From assembly GCF_000516985.1 (NCBI RefSeq), contig NW_006917102.1:124001-188000 (forward strand): a stretch of 64,000 nucleotides of DNA, read 5' to 3'. A model generated the notes under the pieces. That model made no database searches, was not told the origin of the DNA, and saw only the letters and a list, made by a program, of their open reading frames with translations. Origin of the DNA: Pestalotiopsis fici W106-1. Taxonomy: Eukaryota > Ascomycota > Sordariomycetes > Amphisphaeriales > Sporocadaceae. The position numbers were made by a program, and so were the translations under genes. Below are positions 11,490-22,687 of the stretch, in pieces (position 1 is the stretch's first letter; every line of letters starts with the position of its first letter).

Positions 11490-13770
11490 AATGAGCTATC
11501 CTTTTCTTGGTCTGAGGTCTCGCAGAGGGCAATTTATGGACTGGGCGAAAATTAAGACCTTAGGTACCGCGTATCGTTGATGATTGAGGGGCGCCGAAGG
11601 AAAATATGAGGAAGAAACGCGAAACGGAAGACGGAGACAAATGCTGTCTTGAAGGAATGTAGTGAGAAAAAACGTGACGATGCGGATGTTCGTCCAAAAG
11701 TCGTGATGTCGCGGAAAAAAAGGGTATCTTCACACAAAAAAGGGGACTTGCACTCTGCTGGCCGTTGGGGGTTTGGCTTGAGGGATGGCAGATTGGCAGA
11801 TTGAGAGGTCGGGGATCGGGTGTTACTCGTCCAAGCAGAGACCAGGACCAGACGACAAGAGAGGACAGACAGCCAAACAGAGAGAGTAACCGAGTGATTG
11901 ACTGGAGGGCCGATACGTGCGTCTGTCCAGTGCGCGGCAAGGTACCTGCCTGCGTTCAAGCAATTTAGGTCGAGATCCCCAGTAATTAGCCCCAGAATTC
12001 CCGCTGGTGGTCGATGTTTCTGCTAATTTCACCACCACAAAAGTGCTGCAGGTGCTGTCGGCAGGGGTCCAGAGGTCGCGATCAACTGGGCAGGGAGCAC
12101 TTGAAGTGGGCAGCTTTGGAGGGGGTCACGTCTAGAAATTTGGGGGAGCTTGGGAGGGAAACGTGCTGGGCAGTGGGCTTGCTGCGTGTTGCTGCTAGAA
12201 CCTGCTGCCGGGCAAGCTTGGGCAAGCGCAGGGTCCAATTGGTCCACCGGCCGCTGATTAGCTGCTCAAGCTAAAAGGACAAGCCGTCAGGGGCAGCACA
12301 GATCGTAGACCCGCCGTTGCTTGCTGCCAATACAAATACTCCACAAACGCCCATTTGGGGTCAATTCAGGGGTAAGCAGGATATCAGAGGGAATGTTTAC
12401 CTGCATACTACTACATTTGATTACTATGTCTGTACACATAGTACATATGCCGTGGGCACGAGTCTATGTACGTCCAGTTGAACCGTTCAAACAGACATCA
12501 AGCGAACACAGAGTTTCATGTGGCCGTGATGCAATAGTATAGTTCCAAATCATTACTGCAGCTGCGCGGCATTCTCACTTGGAATGGTCTTTCCGTTTAA
12601 AGATCCTATACGTGTTCAAACACTAGCGGCGGCATTTCATGTCCAGCTTACTGATGACTGTGACGACCTATTTGTTGGACACGAGCCCTTAGAGCTGGGT
12701 TTTGAATTACAGAAGTCATGACTCTTTCACAGCCGGCGTTCATTGTGACTATTCTGTCGCAAGCCGGAAAAGAGAGACTTTCGGCAGCTGAAAGGAGGTA
12801 GGATAGGTGAAATTTATTACAGGCCGTATTGAGAGATGAGTAAGATGATTCATATTCCCGCCCATGTGTATACCTGGTAGCCACGCGGAGTGACCACCGC
12901 CGGCACATTACTCTTTTTCCTTTCTTTCTTAAGTGTGTATTGACTCTATTCCTCGCTTTTATAAATTGCTCAAGGATGCTGTATGAGCTACAATCGTAGA
13001 CACGGACTTGCCTGAAGATAGGCGGATTCTCGAGGAATCATGAGAGTAGCATGTTGCTAGGTATGTAATTTGTATCCAGTATTCATGATACTTGGCCCGT
13101 GCTTCCGTTGTCATCCCATGTTCCAGCTCAATCTCCGGATCAGCGTTGCGCATCTATCTCTGTCGCTTCCTCTCTGAATAATTCGGGAGGCGAATGAAAA
13201 CATGTCCTTGTGCTCTAAGCTGACACAAATGTAGAACATGCTTTTCTTCAAGTAGGCTCCTATAAAGGCCATGGAGTTCGAGGCTCTTTCATCTTTTGCC
13301 CATGGTCATCTTTGATACATTAGGCTGTAGGTTTCACCAACGTCGGCAGGTTCCCCGCTAGGACTGTATGGTGCCTGTAGCTACACTATTACCTTAAGTT
13401 AGGAACTCCAACAAGCACCAGTTCATTCACCTTGCAGGCTACAGCACATCACCGGTGGACTACTCTGGTATCGTCTGAGCCGACTGACTCTGCCTGGGGC
13501 AGAACCAGCTGGATTCTCTTCTTCTTTCCCTTCTCGTAGGCAGGCTGTGCGATCTTTCTATACTTCTCTTCCTGTATAAGGATGCCACAGAGCCAACACA
13601 TGATCTTACGTTGACTACCCCCCTCAACCAGTCTGACTAGCGCATTCTCCGTCTTGTTCCACGCCAAGGTGACTTCATACCGTGCTGGGACAACATGAAA
13701 TGAGAGCATCACCCGCTCAACCAAACAACACAAAATCATTCGTTTCACGCCCGGTGGTACACAGCCTACG
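11490..13770. other. Divergent intergenic region, septin / hsv2
   Basis: This 2.3-kb gene-free stretch lies between divergent starts. It probably carries the septin 5' leader and both promoters. A 149-codon open frame on the minus strand at 13449-13898 overlaps exon 1 of hsv2 and shows no family signal. No tRNA or clear repeat was seen. Confidence 0.45.
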
Positions 13771-14993
13771 ATGAATACCAGGCCCCCGATAGAGGCTTCC
13801 CATGAGCCGACCGTGCTATCCGTTGCCTTTAACAATGATGCCAGCCGCTTCAGCATCGGTCTTAATACCGGCCTCTGCGGTATGTATAACAGTCGCATAG
13901 TCCTTCCGTGCGGGATCGTCTCACTGATAGCCGCCTAGTATTTCACACCTCGTCGTGTACTCTCAACATGTCTCGTGAGTTTAACGGAGGCCTGGCTCTA
14001 GTGCAGATGATGGGCAGTTCCAACTACATTGCACTGGTTGGAGGAGGACGATCACCAAAGTATCCCAACAACAAGGTCATGATCTGGGACGAGATCAAAG
14101 GAAAGGTGGCCCTGGAAATCACTGCCCTCACTCCCATCCGTGGAGTCCAGTTGACCAGAAAACACGTCGCTGTGGTACTACAAAATAGCGTTCGGCTTTA
14201 CGAATTCACGAAACAACCCAGGCCCCTTGCAACGTATGAGACGACAGATAACCTTCTCGGCCTGTGCTGTCTTACTGAGCGGCTGCTCGTCTTTCCAGGC
14301 CGGACGGCGGGGCAAGTCCAAGTTGTCGAGCTGGCTACGGAGAATGTGAGCATTATTCCGGCTCACACATCGCGACTCCAGGCATTGCAACTATCCACGG
14401 ACGGCGAACTACTGGCAACAGCGAGCGAGAAGGGAACCATCATTCGTGTCTTCTCAACATCCAGCTGTGCCAAGATTGCAGAGAGGAGGCGAGGCAGCGA
14501 GTTTGCACAAATCTATTCATTACGATTCAGCCCCAGCGGGCAGATGCTTGCTTGCACAAGCGCCAAGGGCAGTCTGCATGTCTTTGATGTCTCAGCTCCG
14601 GGAAGAACCAACCTGCTTGGATCGAGTCCTCCAACACAGTCACCAGCAGCAGCAACCGGAGCAACCGCGAATGCAGGCGATGCCAGTACAAATAGATGGG
14701 GCTTCCTCTCCAACATTCCGTTTGGACCTTTCCAGGACACATATTCATTTGCAACGGCAAAGTTCGAGCTTGGTGACGAGCCGCTAGGCGCTGCTGCCAC
14801 CGAGAGCACAGCAGTTCTTGGCACGACACGACCCATAAAAGGCGTCATTGGTTGGGCAGAAGAGGAGTGCCTAGTCGTTGTGGGCGCAGGGCAGGACGCT
14901 CGTTGGGAAAGGTTCATGTTAACTACAGACGAAGGTGGTGCCCGAGCCCTGGTCCGGCGAGGATGGAAGCGGTATCTCGGCGGCGGAAGTTAG
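13771..14993 (+). CDS. hsv2: PROPPIN, Hsv2/WIPI-type phosphoinositide-binding WD protein
   Basis: PROPPINs are seven-bladed WD-like propellers that bind PI3P and PI(3,5)P2 on endosomes, vacuoles and autophagic membranes. There are two exons, 13771-13879 and 13939-14993, giving 387 residues. Exon 1 supplies the first blade (TVLSVAFNNDASRFSIGLNT); the donor is GTATGT and the acceptor CCGCCTAG. The second exon continues V-F-H-T-S and REFNGG, then the family hallmark IALVGGG followed by PNNKVMIWDE. The lipid-binding loop, normally F/L-R-R-G, reads E-R-R-R-G here: both Args and the Gly are kept but the hydrophobic residue is replaced by Arg. The lack of an Atg18-length tail and the best motif matches suggest Hsv2 rather than Atg18. 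The stop codon lies 125 bp from that of convergent ist3. Confidence 0.87.
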
Positions 14994-15118
14994 GCATGCC
15001 ATCAGCCGGGTGTTCGCACATATGATATGAGATTTTTAGAGCGACATGGTCTCGGAGTTCTAGGGCCAGCGGAATGGGTAATTTTTATTGATTTCAAACT
15101 ACACGCTGCCTTCTGTGA

Positions 15119-16105
15119 TCATTTATTCTCATGGCCACGTGGCGATCTGCTCCTGCTTCTTCGATGACTCCTACGATCCTGGTCATAATCCCGTGTTCTG
15201 TGACGATGCCGTTGGCCGTCACCTTCTGCATCTCGGTCTCTCCGACCATCTCGATCGCGGCGCCTCTCGGAATCTTCATGGTCGTCCCGTCGCCGGCGGT
15301 CTCTATGCCGTTCTCCATCACGGCCGTGGTCACGGTTCCTGCGATCCCGGTCCCGATCTCGAGCATCTGGGGTACCATCTCTGCGACGATCCTCTGCCAG
15401 CGGCGTTGCATCTCGTTTCGACCGTCTCTTTTCACGGTCGTCTTCGCCTTCACCCGACCTGTGCGATCGGTGAGTCCTGTGGTGATGCCTATGCTTGTGT
15501 TTTCTCTCTTTCTTTTCTGCTCTCTGTAAGGCTTCTTCAACCTCTTTCTTCTTTTCTTCAACCAGGAAAGCCTTCATAGGATCGTCCTCATCATGCTCGG
15601 CAATTAGCTTGGCGAGCTCCTTCTCTTCTTGAATCAGTGGTCTTCTGACCACTTCTTGCTCCTCTTCACTTTCACTTTCACTCTTCTCGCCATGGTCCTG
15701 GCGCTCTTTCTTCTTGAGATCTTCCCAGCCCACCCGGAACTCGCTATCGTCTTCGTCGTCTCGTGACTTGTATCGCGCATGATCGACTCTGATCAGTCTC
15801 CCAGCAATTTCGGCTCCTCCAAGATTGTCCACTGCAAGATCGCAACTCCTTTGGTCCTCATACTTTAGCCACCCAAAGCCTTTGCTCTTGCCTGTCTCCT
15901 TATCCCTTGCAAGCTTCAGGAATACTGGCTCGCCGAATTGCGAAAAGATGGTCAAGACATCACCCTCGGACAAGTTGTAAGGCAGACCACCGAAATTCAC
16001 AAAAGCTGTATCGCGGTAGTCGGCGTGCCAGGAAGCAGCAGGGTCGTAGATTCCTGCCTCAAGCTCGCGCTTGTTCAATGTTTGAATCTGGCGGATCTGG
16101 TTCAT
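15119..16105 (-). CDS. ist3: Ist3/Snu17-type splicing factor (RES complex, RBMX2-like)
   Basis: Ist3 is the RRM subunit of the RES complex, which associates with the activated spliceosome and promotes retention and splicing of pre-mRNA. It is a single exon of 328 residues. The start MNQIRQIQTLNKRELEAG is the well-conserved family N-terminus. The RRM occupies about residues 33-112, with RNP2-like FVNFGGLPY and RNP1-like SKGFGWLKYED. The C-terminal half is a long Arg/Asp/Glu/His low-complexity region with RD and RS dipeptides, as in metazoan RBMX2 and longer than in yeast. It is convergent with hsv2 and divergent from the dynein gene. Confidence 0.9.
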   Translation of the reverse strand: MNQIRQIQTLNKRELEAGIYDPAASWHADYRDTAFVNFGGLPYNLSEGDVLTIFSQFGEPVFLKLARDKETGKSKGFGWLKYEDQRSCDLAVDNLGGAEIAGRLIRVDHARYKSRDDEDDSEFRVGWEDLKKKERQDHGEKSESESEEEQEVVRRPLIQEEKELAKLIAEHDEDDPMKAFLVEEKKKEVEEALQRAEKKERKHKHRHHHRTHRSHRSGEGEDDREKRRSKRDATPLAEDRRRDGTPDARDRDRDRRNRDHGRDGERHRDRRRRDDHEDSERRRDRDGRRDRDAEGDGQRHRHRTRDYDQDRRSHRRSRSRSPRGHENK

Positions 16106-17002
16106 GATGAAACGAGAAGCTGAAAAGTGCTGCTTCCGTAGGAGACTTCAGTCGCACAGAAAATTATTGGCGAGGGTGAGCCCCGTGATAAAATCGGCGT
16201 CTCACGGTGAACTCTTGATTGAGATTTGTGTAGTATGAAGTAGTATCTTGGTAGAGTCTATTGAAGAGAGATGCATTTTTGATTCTTGGAAGAAGGCTGA
16301 AGACGGACTGCGCAAAAGAAAATCGAATAGCTACAAGGCTGAAAAGCCCCAGGCAGTGACGTGGATAGCGACTGGGGCGCTGAAACATTACATAGGTCGC
16401 TAGCGGATAGATACATTTGAGCTCTATGAACCCCGCCAGACGTTTGGCAGGCTGTCGCTGGGGAATCATCGGGCCGCTGCTCAGCTGCCTATGTACCTGC
16501 ACACCCGACGCTTGGTAGTAGGTACCTGTAACTCACTGCTAAGGTCAAGCTCGCTGCATGTGGTCAAGCATGACCCCAGCCGTAATTACAGGTACCTAAT
16601 CTAGCGGTAGTACAGTGCACCTTTGCCGAGAACCAGTCCAAGGGGCTGCTGGGCTGCAGCAACTGAAGTTCTGAGACCGAGATCTCTTTGGCATGGGATG
16701 AAATTCATGATTGGAACGAAACACCAGCTGCCGCCCGTTTCTTTTACTCTGGGGAACGATACGAGCCCTTGCCTCATGGTGTCTTTGTTCCACCACCAAA
16801 AATCACAGTCCCTCTTGTCGACCCACCGCTTTTCCTACTGCCAACCGAGCTTTGAGACCCGTCAACACGCGTGCTTGGAGCTGGGTACAGACGCGCCGTG
16901 TCGCACAGCTTGAGCTTCACCAAACCCGGGCTGTGTCTGGCCAAATTCCAATTTGGCGTGTTATAGAGCGCTGGCAATGCTGCCAGTTTGCCGCTCCCCA
17001 GT
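16106..17002. other. Divergent promoter region, ist3 / dynein LIC
   Basis: About 900 bp between divergent starts. Three copies of the motif GGTACCT or its close variant AGGTACC appear around 16500-16600, with no known meaning. No coding frame is supported. Confidence 0.4.
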
Positions 17003-18885
17003 ATGACGGCAAACATGAATCGCTACTCGACGTACACGTCCACTTCCGCCGGGCCTGGCGATGGCGAAGAGAAGAAGAAGGACATGTGGAGCTCCATGCT
17101 TGACGATGTCGCCAGCGGCAAGAGGCTACCCGAGAAGAACATGCTGGTCCTAGGTACTGTTCACTGAAGTATGGCTTGCATTCTGCAAACATTTGCTGAT
17201 CCCACAGAGTAGGAGGATCGGTAGAATCGCAACGAGACTTCCTCGAATCTCTGTCGAACAACGAAAAGAGGCGCAACCTGGACCGATCAAAGGACAAGAT
17301 CCCACCGATAGCGAATAGTTATGCTCTTGGATACACATATTACGATGTCCTCGATGCAGATCAGGATGGTAGGTTGATACCAAGGCAACACGACACAGGT
17401 GGCGAAGCTATGTGAACCTGCTAACACACTTTGCTCAGATACCTTGGCGCGTGTCTCTCTATACCTCCTCTCAACACCTTCTCCAGCTTTCACTTCTCTT
17501 CTCAAGCCGCTTTTGACGAGACAATCGATTCCCAACACACTGATCGTAGTACTGCTGGACTGGTCACAACCTTGGACTTGGATGCGCCAACTGCGGGATT
17601 GGATTCTGCTCATGCGAACGGTTATAGCTTCCCTCAGTCTAGAATGTAAAGATGTCTTGCAAGAGAATCTGGATACCTGGAAGGACAGAGGTCGAGGAGG
17701 CAGCGCTCTCAACCTTGATGGCACGCCTGCTCTGACTTCAGAAGGTGACGTTCCTTTGCCTGTTGGCCAAGGTGAATGGGATGAACCTCTAGGTCTACCT
17801 CTTTGTGTAGTCTGCCAGAACGTATGTTTACTCACTCATTGTTTTCCAAATTTAACTAATATCTGTACAGGCCGAGAGGATGGACTATCTGGAAAAAAGT
17901 CAGAGCTGGAAAGAGGAGCAGTTTGATTTGGTTTTACAATACCTCCGAACGGTCCTACTGAAGCGTGAGTTTTACGTCTCATTTACCGCACACTGTTTAG
18001 AATCTTTACTCAATCATTCTCAGATGGTGCTTCTCTGATATACACAAGTCCCACGGGGGACACACCACTGCAGAGTCTCATACACGCGAGTCTCGGGATA
18101 CATTCACTCTTGAAGCGCGCACCGCTTAAGCACAATGTTATCGACCGAGACAAGATTGTCGTGCCGCCAAACTGGGATTCAACCAGTAAGATCATGGTAC
18201 TGAGAGATGGCTTTGATGTAGATGCTGTTAGCAACGGGTGGAGCATTGATATCGATCAACCATTTGTACTGCCATCAAAGCCAATTGAGACGACTGGTAA
18301 TGAGGATGAGCCCGATGGGTCGATTATTCCCGTCAGCGGTCCCAGTGAGGGTCTTGTCCAAGATCCGGAGGGCTCTGCTGTCACCCTCTATGAATCTCAG
18401 GTTCAAGACTCTAGTCTTGATGCACTACATCTTGCGCAACAAAAACAAGACACTACGAGGCTCGAAGTAGAGGCTGCAAGCGCTCAGGAGTTTCTCGCGA
18501 CTTTGGTCCCCCGAGTTGATGCCGAGAAAAAGGTTGACGAGGAAGAAGGTAAACAGTTTGCGCAGAACAGCACAACGACCACGGAAGAAATCATTAGTGA
18601 TCATATTGGCCCTGTCCAATTCAATATGGGAGGTATTCAGGTCGATGCCGATGACATGGTTCAGAGACTCAAGGTAGGTGCCACTTTGCAACCCATTCCG
18701 TCGACTCATCATGCAAAGGACTGGACTAATGATAATTACAGGAACGGCAGTCATATAGTCAGACACCCGAGCCCGTCGCAGACGAAGAAGAAGAACTTGG
18801 CTCGAGCAAGCCAGTTGATACTGAAAGGCTGGCACAGTTTTTCGGTAATCTCATGAATAGGAAGCCTGGCGCGGGAGGGAAATGA
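17003..18885 (+). CDS. Cytoplasmic dynein light intermediate chain
   Basis: The light intermediate chain links the dynein heavy chain to cargo adaptors. In fungi it supports nuclear migration and early-endosome transport. Six exons were joined: 17003-17153, 17213-17368, 17439-17821, 17871-17964, 18024-18673 and 18742-18885, giving 525 residues. Every junction preserves phase. Near the N-terminus are DMWSSMLDDVASGKRLPEKN and then the beta strand MLVLGG; the following P-loop lacks the usual Gly-Lys-Ser, so nucleotide binding is doubtful, as in other fungal members. The Ras-like core includes IANSYALGYTYYDV. The C-terminal part holds a Gln/Glu-rich region and a final short helix (LAQFFGNLMNRK) matching the adaptor-binding helix. 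The first splice uses a GAGTAG acceptor; the CACAG six bases earlier would give a stop. Confidence 0.88.
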
Positions 18886-19736
18886 TTGGCCATATGAGAG
18901 GCCCAGAAAGGGCTTGAGCAAGCCTTACTCAACATGTGTGTTCCACAACGGGGTGAAAGAAGTAATGCCGAGACTCGACGCAAGGGCCTTGTCAAGCTTA
19001 TTGGCCTCTGGACCATGTTTGCTTGTGAGTGTATGGCCGAGGTTGTGGTGGGTTTGAGGTTGGCGCCACCACGTACATTTGACGTGTACGAACAGACCAT
19101 AGAATCGATACCCAGAATTTTTGAGAAATAACTACTACAGTCTTATATGAAGCAGCTCTCGGTGACTTCTGAGCGGCATTTTAATCCACTTTGGCGTTGT
19201 GCTACTATATTACGTCTGGGATTAGCGGCGCACTGGAATTAATCTTTTTTGTCCCAGTGATGGCTGACAGCATAGGTCATCACATTGGCCTCGAGTGAAC
19301 GGTCTGTGACAATGTATGAGCAATACCCAAATGCCGCGAAGAGTTTGCCTCACTACAGTGAACCGGGCTCACCCGAGACTCTAATAAGCCTTTTTGCGCC
19401 ACATGCAGTAGCTGGTGTCGATCATTCTTATCGCTGGCAATCCCCTCCTCGCCGCTTGGCTTGGTGGTGGGGTTTGTATGGCGAGTCGCAACAAGACCCT
19501 CAACCCCTCCAAATACCACCTAATAACCTAGGTCATTGGGTACCACTTGTACCTATATTTATTATTTAGCTACATTTACCTTGCATTTTGTTAATCCCCT
19601 GCATTTCGTTTGCAAGCGACCCAAAAAAAAAAGAGGCTTCGTCGATTCCGCCACCTGCTCGTCGGACATGACATTATAGTCTCCTTCTTTACCTTACATC
19701 GAAGAACGAATTCTACCAGGAGAAAAGGTCGACAAG
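18886..19736. other. Spacer between dynein LIC and the DUF255 gene
   Basis: Tandem genes on the plus strand. This holds the dynein 3' UTR and the DUF255 promoter. An A10 run lies at about 19623-19632. No coding frame is supported. Confidence 0.45.
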
Positions 19737-22198
19737 ATGATGTCGGCAAAGCTGCAGGAGTCGGCGGCCACCGGAGCTCAGAAGCCCACGACAACCCGGC
19801 CAGCCGAACAAGCTACAACGTCTTCCATTGAGCCGTCCCAGGCCCTGAAGAACATGGCAGCCAGCGGCAAGAGTCCCTACGTTCAGTCGCAGAAGGACAG
19901 TGCCATCAAATGGCAGCTCTGGGGCTCCGAGTCCATCGAGCGGGCAAAGAAGGAGAACAAGCTCATATTCTTGCACATTGGCTTCAGCGCGTCTCACTAC
20001 TGCTATCTCACGATTCAGGAGTCATTCTCGAACCGCAACGTCGTCGACCTGCTCAACAAGCACTTTATTCCCATCATTGTCGACCAAGAGGAGCGGCCCG
20101 ATCTTGATAGTATATACATAAACTATGTCCAATCGCTGAACAGCGCCGCCGGCCACCCCCTAAATGTTTTCCTCACGCCCGAGCTCGAGCCTGTCTTTGG
20201 AGGCACCTACTTTCCGAGCCCCGGCTCCCACCAGATTGATCAAGAGACGGGCGAGGAAATTGCGGACTTCCTCATGGTTTTGCGCAAGGCCGAGTCAGCA
20301 TGGGCGGAACAAGAGGCACAGGTTCGGGCTGATGGAAAACAAAGTGTTGAGGATGTGCGCAAGATGACGAGTGAGGGAACAATGGGCCAAACGCGAGATG
20401 CCCAACCCACGCCCAGCTCCTCTGGTGATCTCGATATCGACCAACTCGAAGAAGCCTACAGCCATATTGTCAAGACCTTTGACAGAACACATGGCGGTTT
20501 TCTGCATTTGCCGGCCACTGCGCCGTCTAATTTCTTCTCGGGAAGCATCCCACTTGACCAAATGAGAGAAGCTTACGATCTCATCAGAAGTACTGCCAAA
20601 TTTCTGACACCTGCGAAGCTCTCCTTCCTCCTCCGGGCCACCCAGTACTCACAAATCGTCATCGATATTATTGGAGATGAACTCAGTTCTGAATGCTCAA
20701 ATTTCGCTCTCAAAACCCTCATCCACATGGCGAATGGTGCAATCCATGATCAGGTGAGCACTGGATTCCACCGCTGCTCGACGACATGGGACTGGTCTCT
20801 TCCCACATTTGAGAAGATGCTGTCAGACAACGCGCTGGCCCTTGGGATTTACCTTGATGCTTGGCTTCTGCAGGGTGCCAAAGCCAATGACCAGTTTGCC
20901 AAGGTTGTACTTGAGCTCGCGGATCACCTGACTACCGCGCCAGTCCTGCTAGGAGGCGGTGGTTTTGCGTCCAGCGAAGCCGCAGACTCTAGCAACAAGC
21001 AAGGCGACAGCGTGCTGCGTCATGGGGCATACTACTTGTGGACGAGAAAGGAGTTTGACACGGTCATCGGGGATGAGCAGCAGAGCACCGTAGCGGCAGC
21101 TTACTGGAACGTAAAGGAGCACGGAAACGTGGAAAAGGACCAAGATCCCAACGACGAGTACCTCAACCAAAATGTGCTTCGCGTAATCAAGACCCCAGCG
21201 GAACTCAGTTCCCAGTTCAAGATTTCAGAATCCGAGGCTATGCAGCGGGTGGAATCTGCAAAGGCGAAGCTGAACTCGCACCGAACGCGAGAGCGTCCTC
21301 GTCCAGCGCTGGACACCAAAGTCATTACAGCTTTCAATGGCATGGCGATTGCGGTTCTATCCCGGACATATGCTGCTCTCAAGGCCGCTGGTGGGTCTCG
21401 CCGTGAGTCGGATTACCTCTCTGCTGCAATTGGAGCAGCTCAATTCATCAAGAAAGAGATGTGGGACCCCAATACGAAGACACTGTACCGCATGTTCTTT
21501 GATGGCGGGCGAAGCTCGACCAAGGGGTTCTCAGGAGATTACGCCTTCTTGATTGAGGGCTTGTTGGAGCTCTACGAGGCTACTGCTGATGAATCTTGGC
21601 TCGAATGGGCTGATCAGCTGCAAGGTGAGTTTCATGCCATATCCCAGTCTTGGCATCTTTAGCTAACAGGGCTCTTGTAGGGGCTCAAATCGCCAACTTC
21701 TATGACAGCACCGATGCCGAACCTGACAGAAACAACGCCCGATGCGGCGCGTTTTATCGAGCGGCCAAGGATGAACCGTACAGCCTGCTACGTATCAAGG
21801 ACGTTATGGATACCTCTCAGCCATCCGATAACGCCGTCTCTGCTGCCAACTTATTCCGCCTCGGTGCCTTACTCGATAGGGAAGCATACACGCGACTCGC
21901 ACAGGAGACAGTCGATGCATTTGAGGCCGAGATCCTCCAGTATCCATACCTCTTCCCTGGTATGATGACCTGTGTAGTTGCCTCAAAGCTCGGAGTCAAG
22001 CGTCTTGTATCCATTGGGGATCAAGGAGAGTCTGTGAAGAAGTATCATCTCTCTCCCAGAGGAGGATTATCTACACTGCTCTTTTTCAAGCCTGAGAGCA
22101 AATTGACATCGCGGGACAGTAAATACTTGGCGCAACTCAGCAAGCAGCAACCCGGAGTTTACTCTATTGAAGCGGGTGGCCAAGTCCAGTCAAGCTAA
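19737..22198 (+). CDS. DUF255/SPATA20-type protein: thioredoxin fold fused to an alpha/alpha barrel
   Basis: Two exons, 19737-21624 and 21681-22198, give 801 residues. The N-terminal domain (about residues 60-215) matches the YyaL/SPATA20 thioredoxin-like domain: IGFSASHYCYLTIQESF, then DQEERPDLDSIY and FGGTYFP. The rest is the six-hairpin-glycosidase-like barrel seen in this family (for example TKVITAFNGMAI and GFSGDYAFLIEGLLELYEAT). The cellular role of the family is not well established. The usual motif C-H-W-C is S-H-Y-C here, so the first redox Cys is missing. Two ATGs stand in tandem at 19737 and 19740; either may start. Its 3' end faces the carboxypeptidase gene. Confidence 0.88.
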
Positions 22199-22687
22199 CA
22201 AATTCACACCTCATATCTCACTGCTGAGTTTCAATCATTCTCGGATGGTGCTTGGTATAATGATGCAGAGTTGGCACAGGCGTTTATTGAGGATTTATTG
22301 CATGGGAATTGGAGTTATGTGGCCTTTGGAGACGGGCTGCAGGAGAGATACCAATTTATCACGAGGCGTTCTACAGGGCTAAAGTCCGTATACGACACAA
22401 GCCTGGTTTGTGGTATCAAAGTTGGACAATCTCCAAGTACGTTCGGACGTTTTCGATCCAGGTGTGGCAATTTCATGCCCTGTACTGTTAAAGAAAATCC
22501 CGGACTTCCTCAGTTGTTTTAGCTGAATGCCAAGTTTGTACCAGGGCAAGCTTTTCTAGTCACGTTCTGATAAATCATTGAAACGCTGATGCCTTGTGTG
22601 AATCACAACATACCTGACCTGGTTATTTGTTCTACATGTCAATTAAAAGAGCTTATGCTCTGGCTAAGCTAGATATGCCAGCTTGCA
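22199..22687 (+). other. Convergent spacer with coding-like remnant
   Basis: After the DUF255 stop, two plus-strand frames look protein-like and abut. One spans about 22210-22390 (a segment around NDAELAQAFIEDLLHGNWSY) and the other about 22350-22491 (around KPGLWYQSWTISKYVRTF). They lie in different frames, as if one gene fragment carried a frameshift. I cannot name a family, and 3' UTR is an alternative explanation. Confidence 0.25.

Noticed and set aside
13449..13898. 149-codon minus-strand open frame
   Set aside because: Antisense to exon 1 of hsv2, whose first blade is well supported on the plus strand.
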